Below, in pieces: positions 25,973-33,813 of a DNA stretch of 64,000 nt. This DNA is from DATBSL01 sp964561785 (GTDB lineage Bacteria > Acidobacteriota > Vicinamibacteria > Fen-336), in the NCBI GenBank assembly GCA_964561785.1, contig CAZLRF010000003.1, forward strand, positions 1 through 64,000, in the 5' to 3' direction. Each line of letters opens with the position of its first letter. Positions within the stretch are counted from its first letter, which is position 1. Made by a program: the position numbers and the translations under genes. The notes beneath the pieces are model-generated. The model did no database searches and was not told the origin of the DNA. It saw nothing but the letters and a program-made list of their open reading frames with translations.

Positions 25973-26422
25973 ATGGACGCCCGACAGATCCCCAACAAGC
26001 TGTTCTTCAAGATCGGCGAGGTCTGCGAGATCACGGACACCCAGCCCTACGTGCTGCGCTACTGGGAGTCGGAGTTCCCCGCGCTCGCGCCCGCCAAGAA
26101 CAGCTCCGGCCAGCGCATCTACCGCCGCAAGGACATCGAGACCGTGCTCCGCATCAAGCAGCTCCTCTACGAGGAGGGCTTCACGATCGCGGGCGCGAAG
26201 AAGAGACTCGAGTCGGAGGCGGGGGGCAAGGGCGCCACCCCGCAGGCGATGGCGAGCCTGCCCGAGACGGTGGTCGCCGACGTTCCCGCGGAGGTCGCCT
26301 CCGCCGCCGAGGCGCAGGCCGCGCGCACGGCGGACGAGACGCGCGCGGTGCTGCGTGAGCTGCGCGAGGAGCTGCGCGGAATCTTGACCCTCCTCGGCAA
26401 GGGTGATAGAAAGGTCAACTGA
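25973..26422 (+). CDS. MerR-family HTH protein of the ihfA-linked type
   Basis: 149 residues. The HTH is at about 10-75: FKIGEVCEITDTQPYVLRYWESEFPAL, then SGQRIYRRKDIETVLRIKQLLYEEGFTIAGAKKRL. An Ala/Arg-rich coiled-coil-like tail follows (about 100-149). No effector-binding domain or metal-binding Cys is present. It is co-transcribed with the IHF gene. A tRNA promoter is embedded in its last 40 bases. Confidence 0.9.
   Translation: MDARQIPNKLFFKIGEVCEITDTQPYVLRYWESEFPALAPAKNSSGQRIYRRKDIETVLRIKQLLYEEGFTIAGAKKRLESEAGGKGATPQAMASLPETVVADVPAEVASAAEAQAARTADETRAVLRELREELRGILTLLGKGDRKVN
26384..26412 (+). promoter_or_regulatory. tRNA-Pro(UGG) promoter inside the merR 3' end
   Basis: -35 TTGACC is at 26384-26389, with a 17-nt spacer and -10 TAGAAA at 26407-26412. 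TGA directly before the -10 makes an extended -10. Transcription would begin near 26419, ten bases before the tRNA. The promoter overlaps the coding end of merR. Confidence 0.65.
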
Positions 26423-26428
26423 CCGCAT

Positions 26429-26505
26429 CGGGATGTAGCGCAGCCTGGTAGCGCACCTGCCTTGGGCGCAGGTGGTCGCCGGTTCAAATCCGGCCATCCC
26501 GACCA
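26429..26505 (+). tRNA. tRNA-Pro (anticodon UGG)
   Basis: A full cloverleaf: acceptor CGGGATG pairs with CATCCCG, D-arm GCGC/GCGC, anticodon stem CCTGC/GCAGG with loop CTTGGGC (anticodon TGG at 26463-26465), and T-arm GCCGG-TTCAAAT-CCGGC. CCA is encoded. A GC hairpin follows at 26520. Confidence 0.97.
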
Positions 26506-26519
26506 GAACTGTCGTGACG

Positions 26520-26546
26520 GAGCCCCGGGCCGCGACACCCGGGGCT
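26520..26546 (+). terminator. Hairpin terminator after tRNA-Pro(UGG)
   Basis: AGCCCCGGG (26521-26529) pairs with CCCGGGGCT (26538-26546) over an 8-nt loop and is followed by TCGCTCTTCT. It sits between the tRNA and surE. Confidence 0.6.
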
Positions 26547-26567
26547 TCGCTCTTCTCGAGGGGCCCG

Positions 26568-27344
26568 ATGGCCGACCCGCTGATCCTCGTCACCAACGAC
26601 GACGGCGTCCACGCGCCGGGGATCCACGCCCTCGCCACGGCGCTGCGGGACGCGGGCGAGGTCTGGGTGGTCGCCCCCGACCGCGAGGCGAGCGCGAGCT
26701 CGCAGTCGCTCACGCTGAAGCACCCGCTGCGCGCGGAGAAGGTCGAGCCGCGGGTGTTCGCGGTGGACGGCACGCCGGCCGACTGCGTCAACCTCGCGAT
26801 CGTCAAGCTGCTCCCGAGGCGGCCGTCGGTGGTCGTCTCCGGGATCAACCGCGGGGGCAACCTCGGGGACGACGTGTTTTACTCGGGCACCGTGGGCGCG
26901 GCCCGCGAGGCGACGTTCTTCGGCGTCCACGCGGTCGCGGTCTCGCTCGCCGCCCGAGCCGACCTCGACTACGGCCCCGCCGCGTCGTTCGCGAGGCGCC
27001 TCGTGGCCCTCGTGCTCGAGCGGGGCCTGCCCGAGCGGACCCTGCTGAACGTGAACGTCCCCCCGGGCACGCCGAGCGGGGCCGCGGTCACCGTGCAGGG
27101 GCGGCGCAACCACGAGGGGACGATCCTCGAGGGCCTCGACCCGCGCCACCGGACGTACTACTGGATCGAGGAGGGGCGCGACCAGTGGGAGAGCGACGAG
27201 ATGTCCGACATCTTCGCCGTGCGCTCGGGGCTCGTCTCCGTCACCCCGCTGCAGACGGACACCACCGCCCACCGTGCGCTCGCCCCGCTGCGGGACTGGG
27301 AGGCGGAGCTCGAGGCCTCCGCCCCGGCCGCGGCGAAGCCCTGA
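26568..27344 (+). CDS. surE: 5'/3'-nucleotidase SurE
   Basis: A 258-residue metal-dependent phosphatase acting on nucleoside monophosphates (and often polyphosphate). VTNDDGVHAPGI carries the metal Asp pair, ASASSQSLT follows, then VVSGINRGGNLGDDVFYSGTVGAAREA. ATG 26568 opens directly before LILVTNDDG; upstream in-frame starts run back into the tRNA and are rejected. Stress survival roles are known for the family. Confidence 0.95.
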   Translation: MADPLILVTNDDGVHAPGIHALATALRDAGEVWVVAPDREASASSQSLTLKHPLRAEKVEPRVFAVDGTPADCVNLAIVKLLPRRPSVVVSGINRGGNLGDDVFYSGTVGAAREATFFGVHAVAVSLAARADLDYGPAASFARRLVALVLERGLPERTLLNVNVPPGTPSGAAVTVQGRRNHEGTILEGLDPRHRTYYWIEEGRDQWESDEMSDIFAVRSGLVSVTPLQTDTTAHRALAPLRDWEAELEASAPAAAKP

Positions 27345-27354
27345 GGGCTCTCGC

Positions 27355-27383
27355 TTGGCGCGCCCCCCGGGGCGTGGTATAAG
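27355..27383 (+). promoter_or_regulatory. tRNA-Pro(CGG) promoter
   Basis: -35 TTGGCG is at 27355-27360, with a 17-nt spacer and -10 TATAAG at 27378-27383. The tRNA 5' end is 18 nt downstream of the -10. Confidence 0.65.
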
Positions 27384-27400
27384 AAACCATCGTCTTCGAC

Positions 27401-27479
<79 letters not shown>

Positions 27480-27495
27480 CTTCATCGTCGATCCG

Positions 27496-27515
27496 GGGGA
27501 CCCGCGTGGGTCCCC
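27496..27515 (+). terminator. Hairpin terminator after tRNA-Pro(CGG)
   Basis: GGGGACCC (27496-27503), loop GCGT, GGGTCCCC (27508-27515), then TTCGTGCTTTC. It is immediately upstream of the next gene's GTG start, so it probably separates the tRNA from it. Confidence 0.65.
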
Positions 27516-27518
27516 TTC

Positions 27519-28751
27519 GTGCTTTCGGTGATCGCGATCGTCGGCGCGGGCGCCGCGGGGCTCGCCACCGCGATCTTCGCGGCCCGGCGCGGCGCCGCCC
27601 GGCCGATCGTGCTGTTCGAGGGGGCGCGGCGGCCGGGGGCGAAGATCCTCGTGAGCGGGGGATCGCGCTGCAACGTGACGAACGCGCGGGTGAGCGAGGC
27701 GGACTTCCATGGCTCGCCCCCGTACCTCGTGCGCCGGGTCCTGCGGGCGTTCCCCGTGCCCGAGACCGTCGCCTTCTTCGGGTCGATCGGCGTGCCCCTG
27801 CGCGAGGAGGACCACGGCAAGCTCTTCCCGGTCGCGAACCGCTCCGCGGCGGTGCTCCAGGGTCTCCTCGACGAGGCGGCCCGGCTCGGGGTGGTCCTGC
27901 GCACCGGCGTGCGCGTCCTCGCGGTCGAGCCGCGCGAGGGCCGCTTCGTCGTGGGGACGACGGAGGGTGCGGTCGGGGCCGCCCGGGTCGTCCTCGCGAC
28001 CGGCGGGCTCTCGCTCCCCAAGACCGGCAGCGACGGGGCCGGCCTCGCGATGGCCGCCGCCCTCGGTCACGCGGTGGTTCCCACGACGCCCGCCCTCGTG
28101 CCCCTGCGCCTCGACGGGAGCTTTCACGCGTCCCTCTCCGGCGTGAGCCACGAGGTCGAGCTGACGGTGCGCTCCGGGGGGCGGGTGGCCGACCGGCGCC
28201 GCGGGGCGCTGCTGTGGACGCACTTCGGGGCGAGCGGGCCGGCGGTCCTCGACGTCTCGCGCGCATGGGAGCGCTCGCGCCTGCTCGGCGAGGACCCGCA
28301 GCTCGAGGCCAATCTCCTCCCGGGACGGGATTTCGCCGCGGCCGAGCGGTGGCTGCTCGAGTGCGCGGGGCGCGAGCCGCGCTCGCTCGTGGAGCGAGCG
28401 CTCTCGGCCGAGCTGCCGGCGGCGGTCGCGGCGGCGGTCGCGGACGAGGCGGGAGCCGGCGGCGTCCCCCTCGGGCGGCTCACCCGCGACGTGAGGCGGG
28501 GCCTCGTGCGCGGCCTGTTCGCGCGGCGCCTGCCGGTCCTCGGCAGCCGGGGCTACTCCTTCGCGGAGGCGACGGCGGGAGGGGTGCCCCTCGCGGAGAC
28601 GGACACGCGGACGATGGAGTCGAGGCTCTGCCCCGGCCTGCACCTCGCCGGGGAGATGCTGGACGTGGACGGGCGGCTGGGGGGCTTCAACTTCCAGTGG
28701 GCCTGGGCGAGCGCCTGGGTCGCCGCGGGCGGTCTCGCCCACGGCCTGTGA
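27519..28751 (+). CDS. BaiN/HI0933-type FAD-dependent oxidoreductase
   Basis: A 410-residue flavoprotein. The FAD-binding fold is AIVGAGAAGLATAIFAAR, then the family hallmark LVSGGSRCNVTNA, and the middle segment VLATGGLSLPKTGSDG. The closing FAD loop is CPGLHLAGEMLDVDGRLGGFNFQWAWASA. These mark the HI0933/BaiN family, whose substrates are mostly unknown. GTG 27519 begins four bases after the terminator hairpin; GTG 27528 is an equally plausible start just before the fold. Confidence 0.9.
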   Translation: MLSVIAIVGAGAAGLATAIFAARRGAARPIVLFEGARRPGAKILVSGGSRCNVTNARVSEADFHGSPPYLVRRVLRAFPVPETVAFFGSIGVPLREEDHGKLFPVANRSAAVLQGLLDEAARLGVVLRTGVRVLAVEPREGRFVVGTTEGAVGAARVVLATGGLSLPKTGSDGAGLAMAAALGHAVVPTTPALVPLRLDGSFHASLSGVSHEVELTVRSGGRVADRRRGALLWTHFGASGPAVLDVSRAWERSRLLGEDPQLEANLLPGRDFAAAERWLLECAGREPRSLVERALSAELPAAVAAAVADEAGAGGVPLGRLTRDVRRGLVRGLFARRLPVLGSRGYSFAEATAGGVPLAETDTRTMESRLCPGLHLAGEMLDVDGRLGGFNFQWAWASAWVAAGGLAHGL

Positions 28752-28779
28752 TAGGCTCCGACGCCGACAAGGAGCACGC

Positions 28780-29046
28780 GTGCCGGCAATGCGCTTCGTG
28801 GTCAGGGGTCGGGTGCAGGGAGTGGGCTACCGCTACTTCGCGCTGCGCGAGGCGGAGGCCCTGGGCGTCGCGGGGTTCGCGCGCAACCTCGCCGACGGCT
28901 CGGTCGAGGTCGTGGCGGAGGCGGACGCGGCGCTCCTGCGCGACCTCGAGGCGCGGCTGCGCGAGGGCCCGTCGTTCGCCGAGGTGGCCTCGGTCGAGAG
29001 CGAGCCCGTGGCCGAGCGCGGGGCGAGCGGCTTCCACATCCGCTGA
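28780..29046 (+). CDS. acyP: Acylphosphatase
   Basis: An 88-residue alpha/beta sandwich that hydrolyses acyl phosphates. VVRGRVQGVGYRYFALREAE gives the catalytic Arg and phosphate loop; FARNLADGSVEVVAE gives the catalytic Asn. AAGGAG at 28769 is correctly spaced for GTG 28780, so that start is preferred over ATG 28789. Confidence 0.95.
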   Translation: MPAMRFVVRGRVQGVGYRYFALREAEALGVAGFARNLADGSVEVVAEADAALLRDLEARLREGPSFAEVASVESEPVAERGASGFHIR

Positions 29047-29065
29047 GGACGGGGGGACGGGAGCG

Positions 29066-29599
29066 ATGAACCTCGAGGCGCAGGCGGCCGAGCTGCGGTC
29101 GGCCATCCGGGACGTGCCGGACTTCCCGAAGCCGGGGATCGTGTTCAAGGACATCACGACGCTCCTGCGCGAGCCGCGCCTCCTTCGGCGCTCGCTCGAC
29201 CTGCTGGCCGTGCTGTGCGGGGACCTCGAGGTCGACAAGGTCGTCGCGATCGAGAGCCGCGGGTTCATCCTCGGGGGGGCTCTCGCGGACCGCCTCGGCG
29301 CGGGCTTCGTGCCCGTGCGCAAGCCGGGCAAGCTCCCGTGGCGCGCGCGCCGCGCGACCTACGAGCTGGAGTACGGCACCGACACGCTCGAGATGCACGA
29401 GGACGCTCTGGGCGGGGCCGACCGGGTCCTCGTGGTCGACGACGTGATCGCGACGGGGGGCACGGCCCGGGCCGCGGCCGACCTGACCGAGGCCCTCGGG
29501 GGCACGGTGGTGGCGTTCGCGTTCCTCGTGGAGCTCGGCTTCCTGAACGGCCGCTCCCGTCTCGAGGGGCGCGACGTGCGCAGCCTCATCCGCTACTGA
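29066..29599 (+). CDS. apt: Adenine phosphoribosyltransferase
   Basis: A 177-residue purine salvage enzyme making AMP from adenine and PRPP. IRDVPDFPKPGIVFKDITTLL is the hallmark opening, IESRGFILGGALADRL follows, and the PRPP loop is VLVVDDVIATGGTA. It lies 19 nt after acyP and is probably co-transcribed with it. Confidence 0.96.
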   Translation: MNLEAQAAELRSAIRDVPDFPKPGIVFKDITTLLREPRLLRRSLDLLAVLCGDLEVDKVVAIESRGFILGGALADRLGAGFVPVRKPGKLPWRARRATYELEYGTDTLEMHEDALGGADRVLVVDDVIATGGTARAAADLTEALGGTVVAFAFLVELGFLNGRSRLEGRDVRSLIRY

Positions 29600-29638
29600 C
29601 GGCCGTGCTAACCTATGGCGTTTGGTCGGGACGAAAGA

Positions 29639-29715
29639 GGGCCTGTAGCTCAACTGGATAGAGCAAGAGCATCCTAAGCTCGAGGTTGGGGGTTCGAGTC
29701 CCTCCAGGCCCACCA
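29639..29715 (+). tRNA. tRNA-Arg (anticodon CCU)
   Basis: Acceptor GGGCCTG/CAGGCCC, D-arm GCTC/GAGC, loop ATCCTAA with anticodon CCT at 29673-29675, T-arm TGGGG-GTTCGAG-TCCCT region, and encoded CCA. The outermost anticodon-stem pair is A-G, a mismatch. No terminator follows: the next gene starts 20 nt downstream, so it may be co-transcribed. I could not find a convincing promoter. Confidence 0.93.
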
Positions 29716-29735
29716 CCGCGCCACGGGAGCGAGCG

Positions 29736-30461
29736 TTGAAGAAGGAACTCAAGGAGCAGATCAAGCAGGACGAGCTCAAGTCCGGGCTCGAGGAGGCGGT
29801 TTCCTGGCTCGTCGCGCACCGCGACGAGGTCCGGATCGGGGCGGGTGTTCTCGCCGTGCTGCTGGCGGCGGGCGGAGCGTTCGCCTACTTCCAGGGGCAG
29901 CGGGCGCGGGAGGCGGAGCGGGCCTTCCGGGATGCCCTGGCCACGTTCGAGGCGCCGGTGACCGGCGAGCTGCCTCCCGGCGCGGAGCCGCCCGCGCAGG
30001 TCTTCGCCACCGCGGAGGAGAAGTACAAGACCGCGGCCGCGGCGTTCGAAGGCGTCGAGCGACGGGCGGGCTCCTCGGCGGTCGCGCTGCGCGCCCGCTA
30101 CTACGCCGCCCTGTCCCGCGTCGAGCTCGGCCAGCACGCCGAGGCGGAGAAAGCGCTCTCCGCGATCCGGGGCGGAGGGGCGGGGCTCGAGCCCGAGCTG
30201 GCTCGCTACGCCCTCGCGGACCTCCACCGGCGCAAGGGCGAGGTGGACAAGGCGGTCGAGGCCTACCGGGGGCTCGCCACGAACCCCGGGTCGACGGTCC
30301 CGCGCGACTTCGCGCTGCGCAAGGCGGCCGAGGTCCTCGAGGACGCGAAGCGCTTCGCCGAGGCTCGCGCCGCGTATCGCCGGCTCGCCGAGGAGTTCCC
30401 GGCCTCGGTGTGGGCCGCGGAGGCTCGCGAGCGCGCGGAGTGGCTCGCGACGCTCGGCTGA
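29736..30461 (+). CDS. Membrane-anchored TPR protein (YfgM/Tol-Pal-like)
   Basis: 241 residues. A short cytoplasmic N-terminus precedes one membrane helix (about 33-52, IGAGVLAVLLAAGGAFAYF), then a periplasmic helical TPR region with repeats such as ALADLHRRKGEVDKAVEAYRGLA and EDAKRFAEARAAYRRLAEEFP. This layout is that of YfgM-type proteins that assist periplasmic chaperones near the Sec translocon. TTG 29736 is the start that includes the charged KKELKEQIKQ head. It lies directly upstream of sppA. Confidence 0.75.
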   Translation: MKKELKEQIKQDELKSGLEEAVSWLVAHRDEVRIGAGVLAVLLAAGGAFAYFQGQRAREAERAFRDALATFEAPVTGELPPGAEPPAQVFATAEEKYKTAAAAFEGVERRAGSSAVALRARYYAALSRVELGQHAEAEKALSAIRGGGAGLEPELARYALADLHRRKGEVDKAVEAYRGLATNPGSTVPRDFALRKAAEVLEDAKRFAEARAAYRRLAEEFPASVWAAEARERAEWLATLG

Positions 30462-30474
30462 GGCCCCTGCCCCG

Positions 30475-32184
30475 ATGAAGCGGCGCACGGCGTGGGTCCT
30501 CGCGGCGGGCGTCCTCGCGGTCGCCCTCGGGGCGGCCGCGGTGGGCGCGGTCGCGCTGGTCGTGCGGGGAGGCCGCCCCGCCTGGACGGGCGGCGCGGGG
30601 TACCTGGCGCTCGACCTCGAGGGATCCCTGCCCGAGGAGCCGGCCTCGGGCCTGGGCAGCCTCTTCGAGAGGCGCCCGCCCTCGCTGCGGGCGCTCGTGG
30701 AGGCGGTCGACCGCGGAGCGGCCGACGCCTCGGTCAAGGGCCTCCTGCTCAGGGTCGGCCCCCTCGACGCCGGGTGGGGGCGCGTGCAGGAGCTGCGCGA
30801 CGCTCTCGTGCGCTTCCGCCGGAGCGGGAAGCCCTCGTGGGCGCACCTCGAGTACGCGGGGAACCTCGAGTACTACCTCGCGACGGGCTGCGCCAAGGTG
30901 GCCGCCGCGCCGACGGCCATCCTCGACGTCTCCGGCCTGGCGGCGGAGGTGACCTTCTACAGGGGCACGCTCGACAAGCTCGGCGTCGAGGCCCAGTTCG
31001 AGGGAGTCGGCCGCTACAAGAACGCGCCCAACCAGCTCACCGAGAGGGGATTCACGGAGGCGCACCGCGAGCAGACCGAGGCCCTCGTGGACTCGCTCTT
31101 CGCCCAGTACGTCCGCGGGGTGGCGCAGGCGCGGGGGCTGTCGCCCGAGGACGTGCGCGCGCTCGTAGACCTCGGCCCCTTCTCGGCGCAGGCCGCGAGG
31201 GAGAACGGGCTCGTCGACGAGCTGCTCTACCGGGACGAGGTGGAGGGACGGCTGCCCGCGTCCAGCCGGATCCGGCCGGGTCCCTACGTGCGCGAGGCCC
31301 GCGGGGGCTTCCTCGACCGCCGGGCCCGGGTGGCCCTCGTCTACGCGGCGGGCGAGATCGTGACCGGGGAGAGCCAGGCCTCGCCTCTCGGCGGCGACTT
31401 CGCCGGCGCCGACACGATCGTGCGAGGGCTGCGCCAGGCGCGCGAGGATGGAGCGGTCCGCGCGATCCTCCTGCGGGTGGACAGCCCCGGCGGCTCGGGG
31501 ACGGCCTCGGACGCGGTGTGGCGGGAGGTCGCCCTCGCCCGCCGCAGCAAGCCGGTCGTGGTCTCGATGGGCGAGTACGCGGCCTCCGGCGGGTACTACG
31601 TGTCCATGGGGGCGGACGCGATCGTGGCCCAGCCCGGCACGATCACCGGCTCGATCGGCGTCTTCTCCGGGAAGCTGAGCTTCCGTGGCCTGTACGACAA
31701 GCTCGGCATCTCCCAGGAGACCGTCCGGCGCGGCCGCCACGCGACCCTGTTCTCGAGCTACGAGCCGTGGACGGAAGACGAGCGCGCGAAGGTCCGCTCG
31801 CTCAACGTGGCCTTCTACCAGACGTTCGTGGAGAAGGCGGCCGCGGGCCGGCGCAAGAGCAAGGAGGCGCTCGAGGCGGTGGCGCAGGGGCGGGTGTGGA
31901 CGGGTGAGGAGGCGCTCGCCGCGGGGCTCGTGGACGCCCTGGGGGGGATGGACGTGGCCCTGCGCCTCGCGAAGGAGCGGGCGCGGATCCCGAAGGACCA
32001 GGACGCCGTCCTCGTGGTGATGCCGGAGAGGCGGGGCGTGCTCGCGACGATCCTCGAGAGCCGCGAGGAGGACGTGCTCGCTCGCGCCCTGTCCCCGCGC
32101 GTGGCCGCCGCCCTTCGCCGGGTGGCGTCGCTGGCCGGCGAGGGACCGATCGCCCGGATCCCCTTCGACCTCGCCGTGCGCTGA
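30475..32184 (+). CDS. sppA: Signal peptide peptidase SppA (long form)
   Basis: A 569-residue inner-membrane S49 protease that degrades released signal peptides. The N-terminal anchor is at about 8-30. Two S49 repeats follow, and the catalytic dyad is split as in E. coli SppA: Lys182 in GRYKNAPNQL and Ser371 in EYAASGGYYVS. VDSPGGSGTAS precedes the nucleophile. It is 13 nt after the YfgM-like gene, so the two envelope proteins are likely co-expressed. Confidence 0.95.
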   Translation: MKRRTAWVLAAGVLAVALGAAAVGAVALVVRGGRPAWTGGAGYLALDLEGSLPEEPASGLGSLFERRPPSLRALVEAVDRGAADASVKGLLLRVGPLDAGWGRVQELRDALVRFRRSGKPSWAHLEYAGNLEYYLATGCAKVAAAPTAILDVSGLAAEVTFYRGTLDKLGVEAQFEGVGRYKNAPNQLTERGFTEAHREQTEALVDSLFAQYVRGVAQARGLSPEDVRALVDLGPFSAQAARENGLVDELLYRDEVEGRLPASSRIRPGPYVREARGGFLDRRARVALVYAAGEIVTGESQASPLGGDFAGADTIVRGLRQAREDGAVRAILLRVDSPGGSGTASDAVWREVALARRSKPVVVSMGEYAASGGYYVSMGADAIVAQPGTITGSIGVFSGKLSFRGLYDKLGISQETVRRGRHATLFSSYEPWTEDERAKVRSLNVAFYQTFVEKAAAGRRKSKEALEAVAQGRVWTGEEALAAGLVDALGGMDVALRLAKERARIPKDQDAVLVVMPERRGVLATILESREEDVLARALSPRVAAALRRVASLAGEGPIARIPFDLAVR

Positions 32185-32191
32185 GGGCGGG

Positions 32192-32210
32192 ACGGGAGCT
32201 CAGCTCCCGT
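32192..32210. terminator. Inverted repeat between convergent genes
   Basis: ACGGGAGCT (32192-32200) and AGCTCCCGT (32202-32210) flank one base, making a compact hairpin at the ends of sppA and the convergent metallopeptidase gene. It could act as a bidirectional terminator. There is no T-run. Confidence 0.45.
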
Positions 32211-33735
32211 GCCGCTGGCGCAACCGTGAGGTGGCCTCCGCCCGCAGGGTCCTCTGGCCCTTGCCGTAGACGCGCAGGAACCCGCGCTCGGCGTCGCCGG
32301 TCTCGGCCATCGCGCGCAGGAGCTCGTTGAGGCCGCCCTGTCCGCGCTGGGCGACGAGGTCCTCGACGAAGACGAGGGCGGAGAGGTAGAAGCCGCGGAC
32401 GCCGCCGAGCCGCCCGTCGGCGAGCGAGCGCATCGTCTCGGCGTCGGCCGAAGCGGTCCGCCGGCCCTCGAGGAGCTGCGCGATGCCCTCGTGGAGCTCG
32501 CGGGGCGCGGTCCCGCCCGACATCTCGGCGACGAAGGCGTGGACGAGCTCGTGGAGCAGCGTGTCGTCGAGGTCCGGGGTGAGGGCCGCGGTGAGGCCCC
32601 CGATGGGCACGCGGACCCGGCCGTCGAACGCGTCGTAGTGCCCGGCCGACCAGGAGGGGGCCCCGGTGGCGTCGGCGTAGCTCTCCTCCGAGAACAGGAT
32701 CACCGGGATCGGTCCGGAGGGCCGGTGGTCGAACGTGCGGACGAGGGTCGCGTAGTGGCGGTCGAGGACGCGCAAGATCTCCCGGCCGACGTCCTCGTGG
32801 GCCTCGCCGTCGTAGCGGAGGTGGAAATGGGCGATCCGCGCCTCCGCGAAGGCCTGCTCGGCGCCCTCGTCCAGACGGAGGCGATCGAGAAGCGCCCGGG
32901 CGTCCGGGTCCGGTCGCGACTCGAGGAACCCCGCGAGCAGCTCGATCGCCTCGGTCGAGCGGTCCTGGCGCACGAGCGCGAAGGCCAGCTGCCCGACGAC
33001 CTCGGCGTCGGCGGGGGCGAGGCGCAGCGCGGCGCGCCCGGCTCTCTCCGCGGCGGCCCAGTTCCCGCTCTCGAGCCGCAGGCCCAGGAGGGCCTTCGGG
33101 GGACGGGGGCTGCCGGGGGCGACCTCGGCCGCCCGCACGAGGAGCGCGTCCGCCCGCGGGAAGCGGCGGGCCTGGCGGTGGCCCGCCGCGGCCTGGAGGA
33201 GGACCGTCTCGAGCAGGGTCCGCAAGAGTCCGGGCTCCCGGGCGAACAGGCGCTCGGCCTCGGCCACGTCGCCGTCGGTGGGGGTCGCCCCGGCCCGTAG
33301 CCGCTCGACGAGACGCTCGAGGGCGGCCTGCTCGGCGCGGAGGGCCCGGGCCGGGTCGAGGACCGGAGCGACGAGCGGCGAGGGAGGGGGAGGCGACGGC
33401 GCGGGGGGGTCAGGGTCGGTGTCGGCCGGCCGTCCGGTCGATTCGACGGCTCTCGGCGGAGGCGTCTCGCGGGGCCCGCCGGACGTCGCCCCGCCGGTCT
33501 CGTGGGACGACCTCGGCGGCGACGGGCGTGAGAGGAGAAGGGCGGCGGCGGCCGCGGCGCCCAGGACGAGGGCCAGCGGGAGCAGGATCGGCGGGCGTCG
33601 CGGCGAGGCGGGGGCCTTTCGCGTCGGGCCCGGGCGGGGTCGGGCGACCGGCGGGCGGGCCTTGCGCACGACGACGCCGCAGCCAGGGCACTCGGGAAGC
33701 GAGGCGGCGTCGGCGCCGCAGCGGGGGCACTTCAT
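32200..33735 (-). CDS. Zinc-ribbon, TPR and MA-family metallopeptidase protein
   Basis: 511 residues in four parts. An N-terminal zinc ribbon: MKCPRCGADAASLPECPGCGV. A Pro-rich linker, with a membrane helix at about 50-68 (PPILLPLALVLGAAAAAALLL). TPR-like helices at about 130-270. A C-terminal gluzincin peptidase-MA-like domain with HELVH at 395-399 and the third ligand Glu in LHEGIAQLLEG at about 415. The topology suggests a cytoplasmic zinc ribbon joined through one helix to an external protease. Similar architectures occur in delta- and acidobacterial genomes. Substrate unknown. Confidence 0.8.
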   Translation of the reverse strand: MKCPRCGADAASLPECPGCGVVVRKARPPVARPRPGPTRKAPASPRRPPILLPLALVLGAAAAAALLLSRPSPPRSSHETGGATSGGPRETPPPRAVESTGRPADTDPDPPAPSPPPPSPLVAPVLDPARALRAEQAALERLVERLRAGATPTDGDVAEAERLFAREPGLLRTLLETVLLQAAAGHRQARRFPRADALLVRAAEVAPGSPRPPKALLGLRLESGNWAAAERAGRAALRLAPADAEVVGQLAFALVRQDRSTEAIELLAGFLESRPDPDARALLDRLRLDEGAEQAFAEARIAHFHLRYDGEAHEDVGREILRVLDRHYATLVRTFDHRPSGPIPVILFSEESYADATGAPSWSAGHYDAFDGRVRVPIGGLTAALTPDLDDTLLHELVHAFVAEMSGGTAPRELHEGIAQLLEGRRTASADAETMRSLADGRLGGVRGFYLSALVFVEDLVAQRGQGGLNELLRAMAETGDAERGFLRVYGKGQRTLRAEATSRLRQRHGS

Positions 33736-33769
33736 GCCGTTTCGTGGCCCCGAAGGGCGGAGCGCCGCC

Positions 33770-33775
33770 TATACT
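33770..33775 (+). promoter_or_regulatory. -10 element (TATACT) upstream of the DUF362 gene
   Basis: TATACT lies 38 nt before ATG 33814, which has GGAGAGGGG as ribosome site. No clear -35 is visible. The gene upstream is divergent, so a promoter must lie in this 78-bp gap. Confidence 0.45.
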
Positions 33776-33813
33776 AGCAGGCTGGGCGTGACGAGGCCCG
33801 GACTGGAGAGGGG

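Noticed and set aside
26472..26567. An upstream start for surE inside the tRNA-Pro gene
   Set aside because: The extra 32 residues overlap the tRNA and its terminator; ATG 26568 gives the conserved start.
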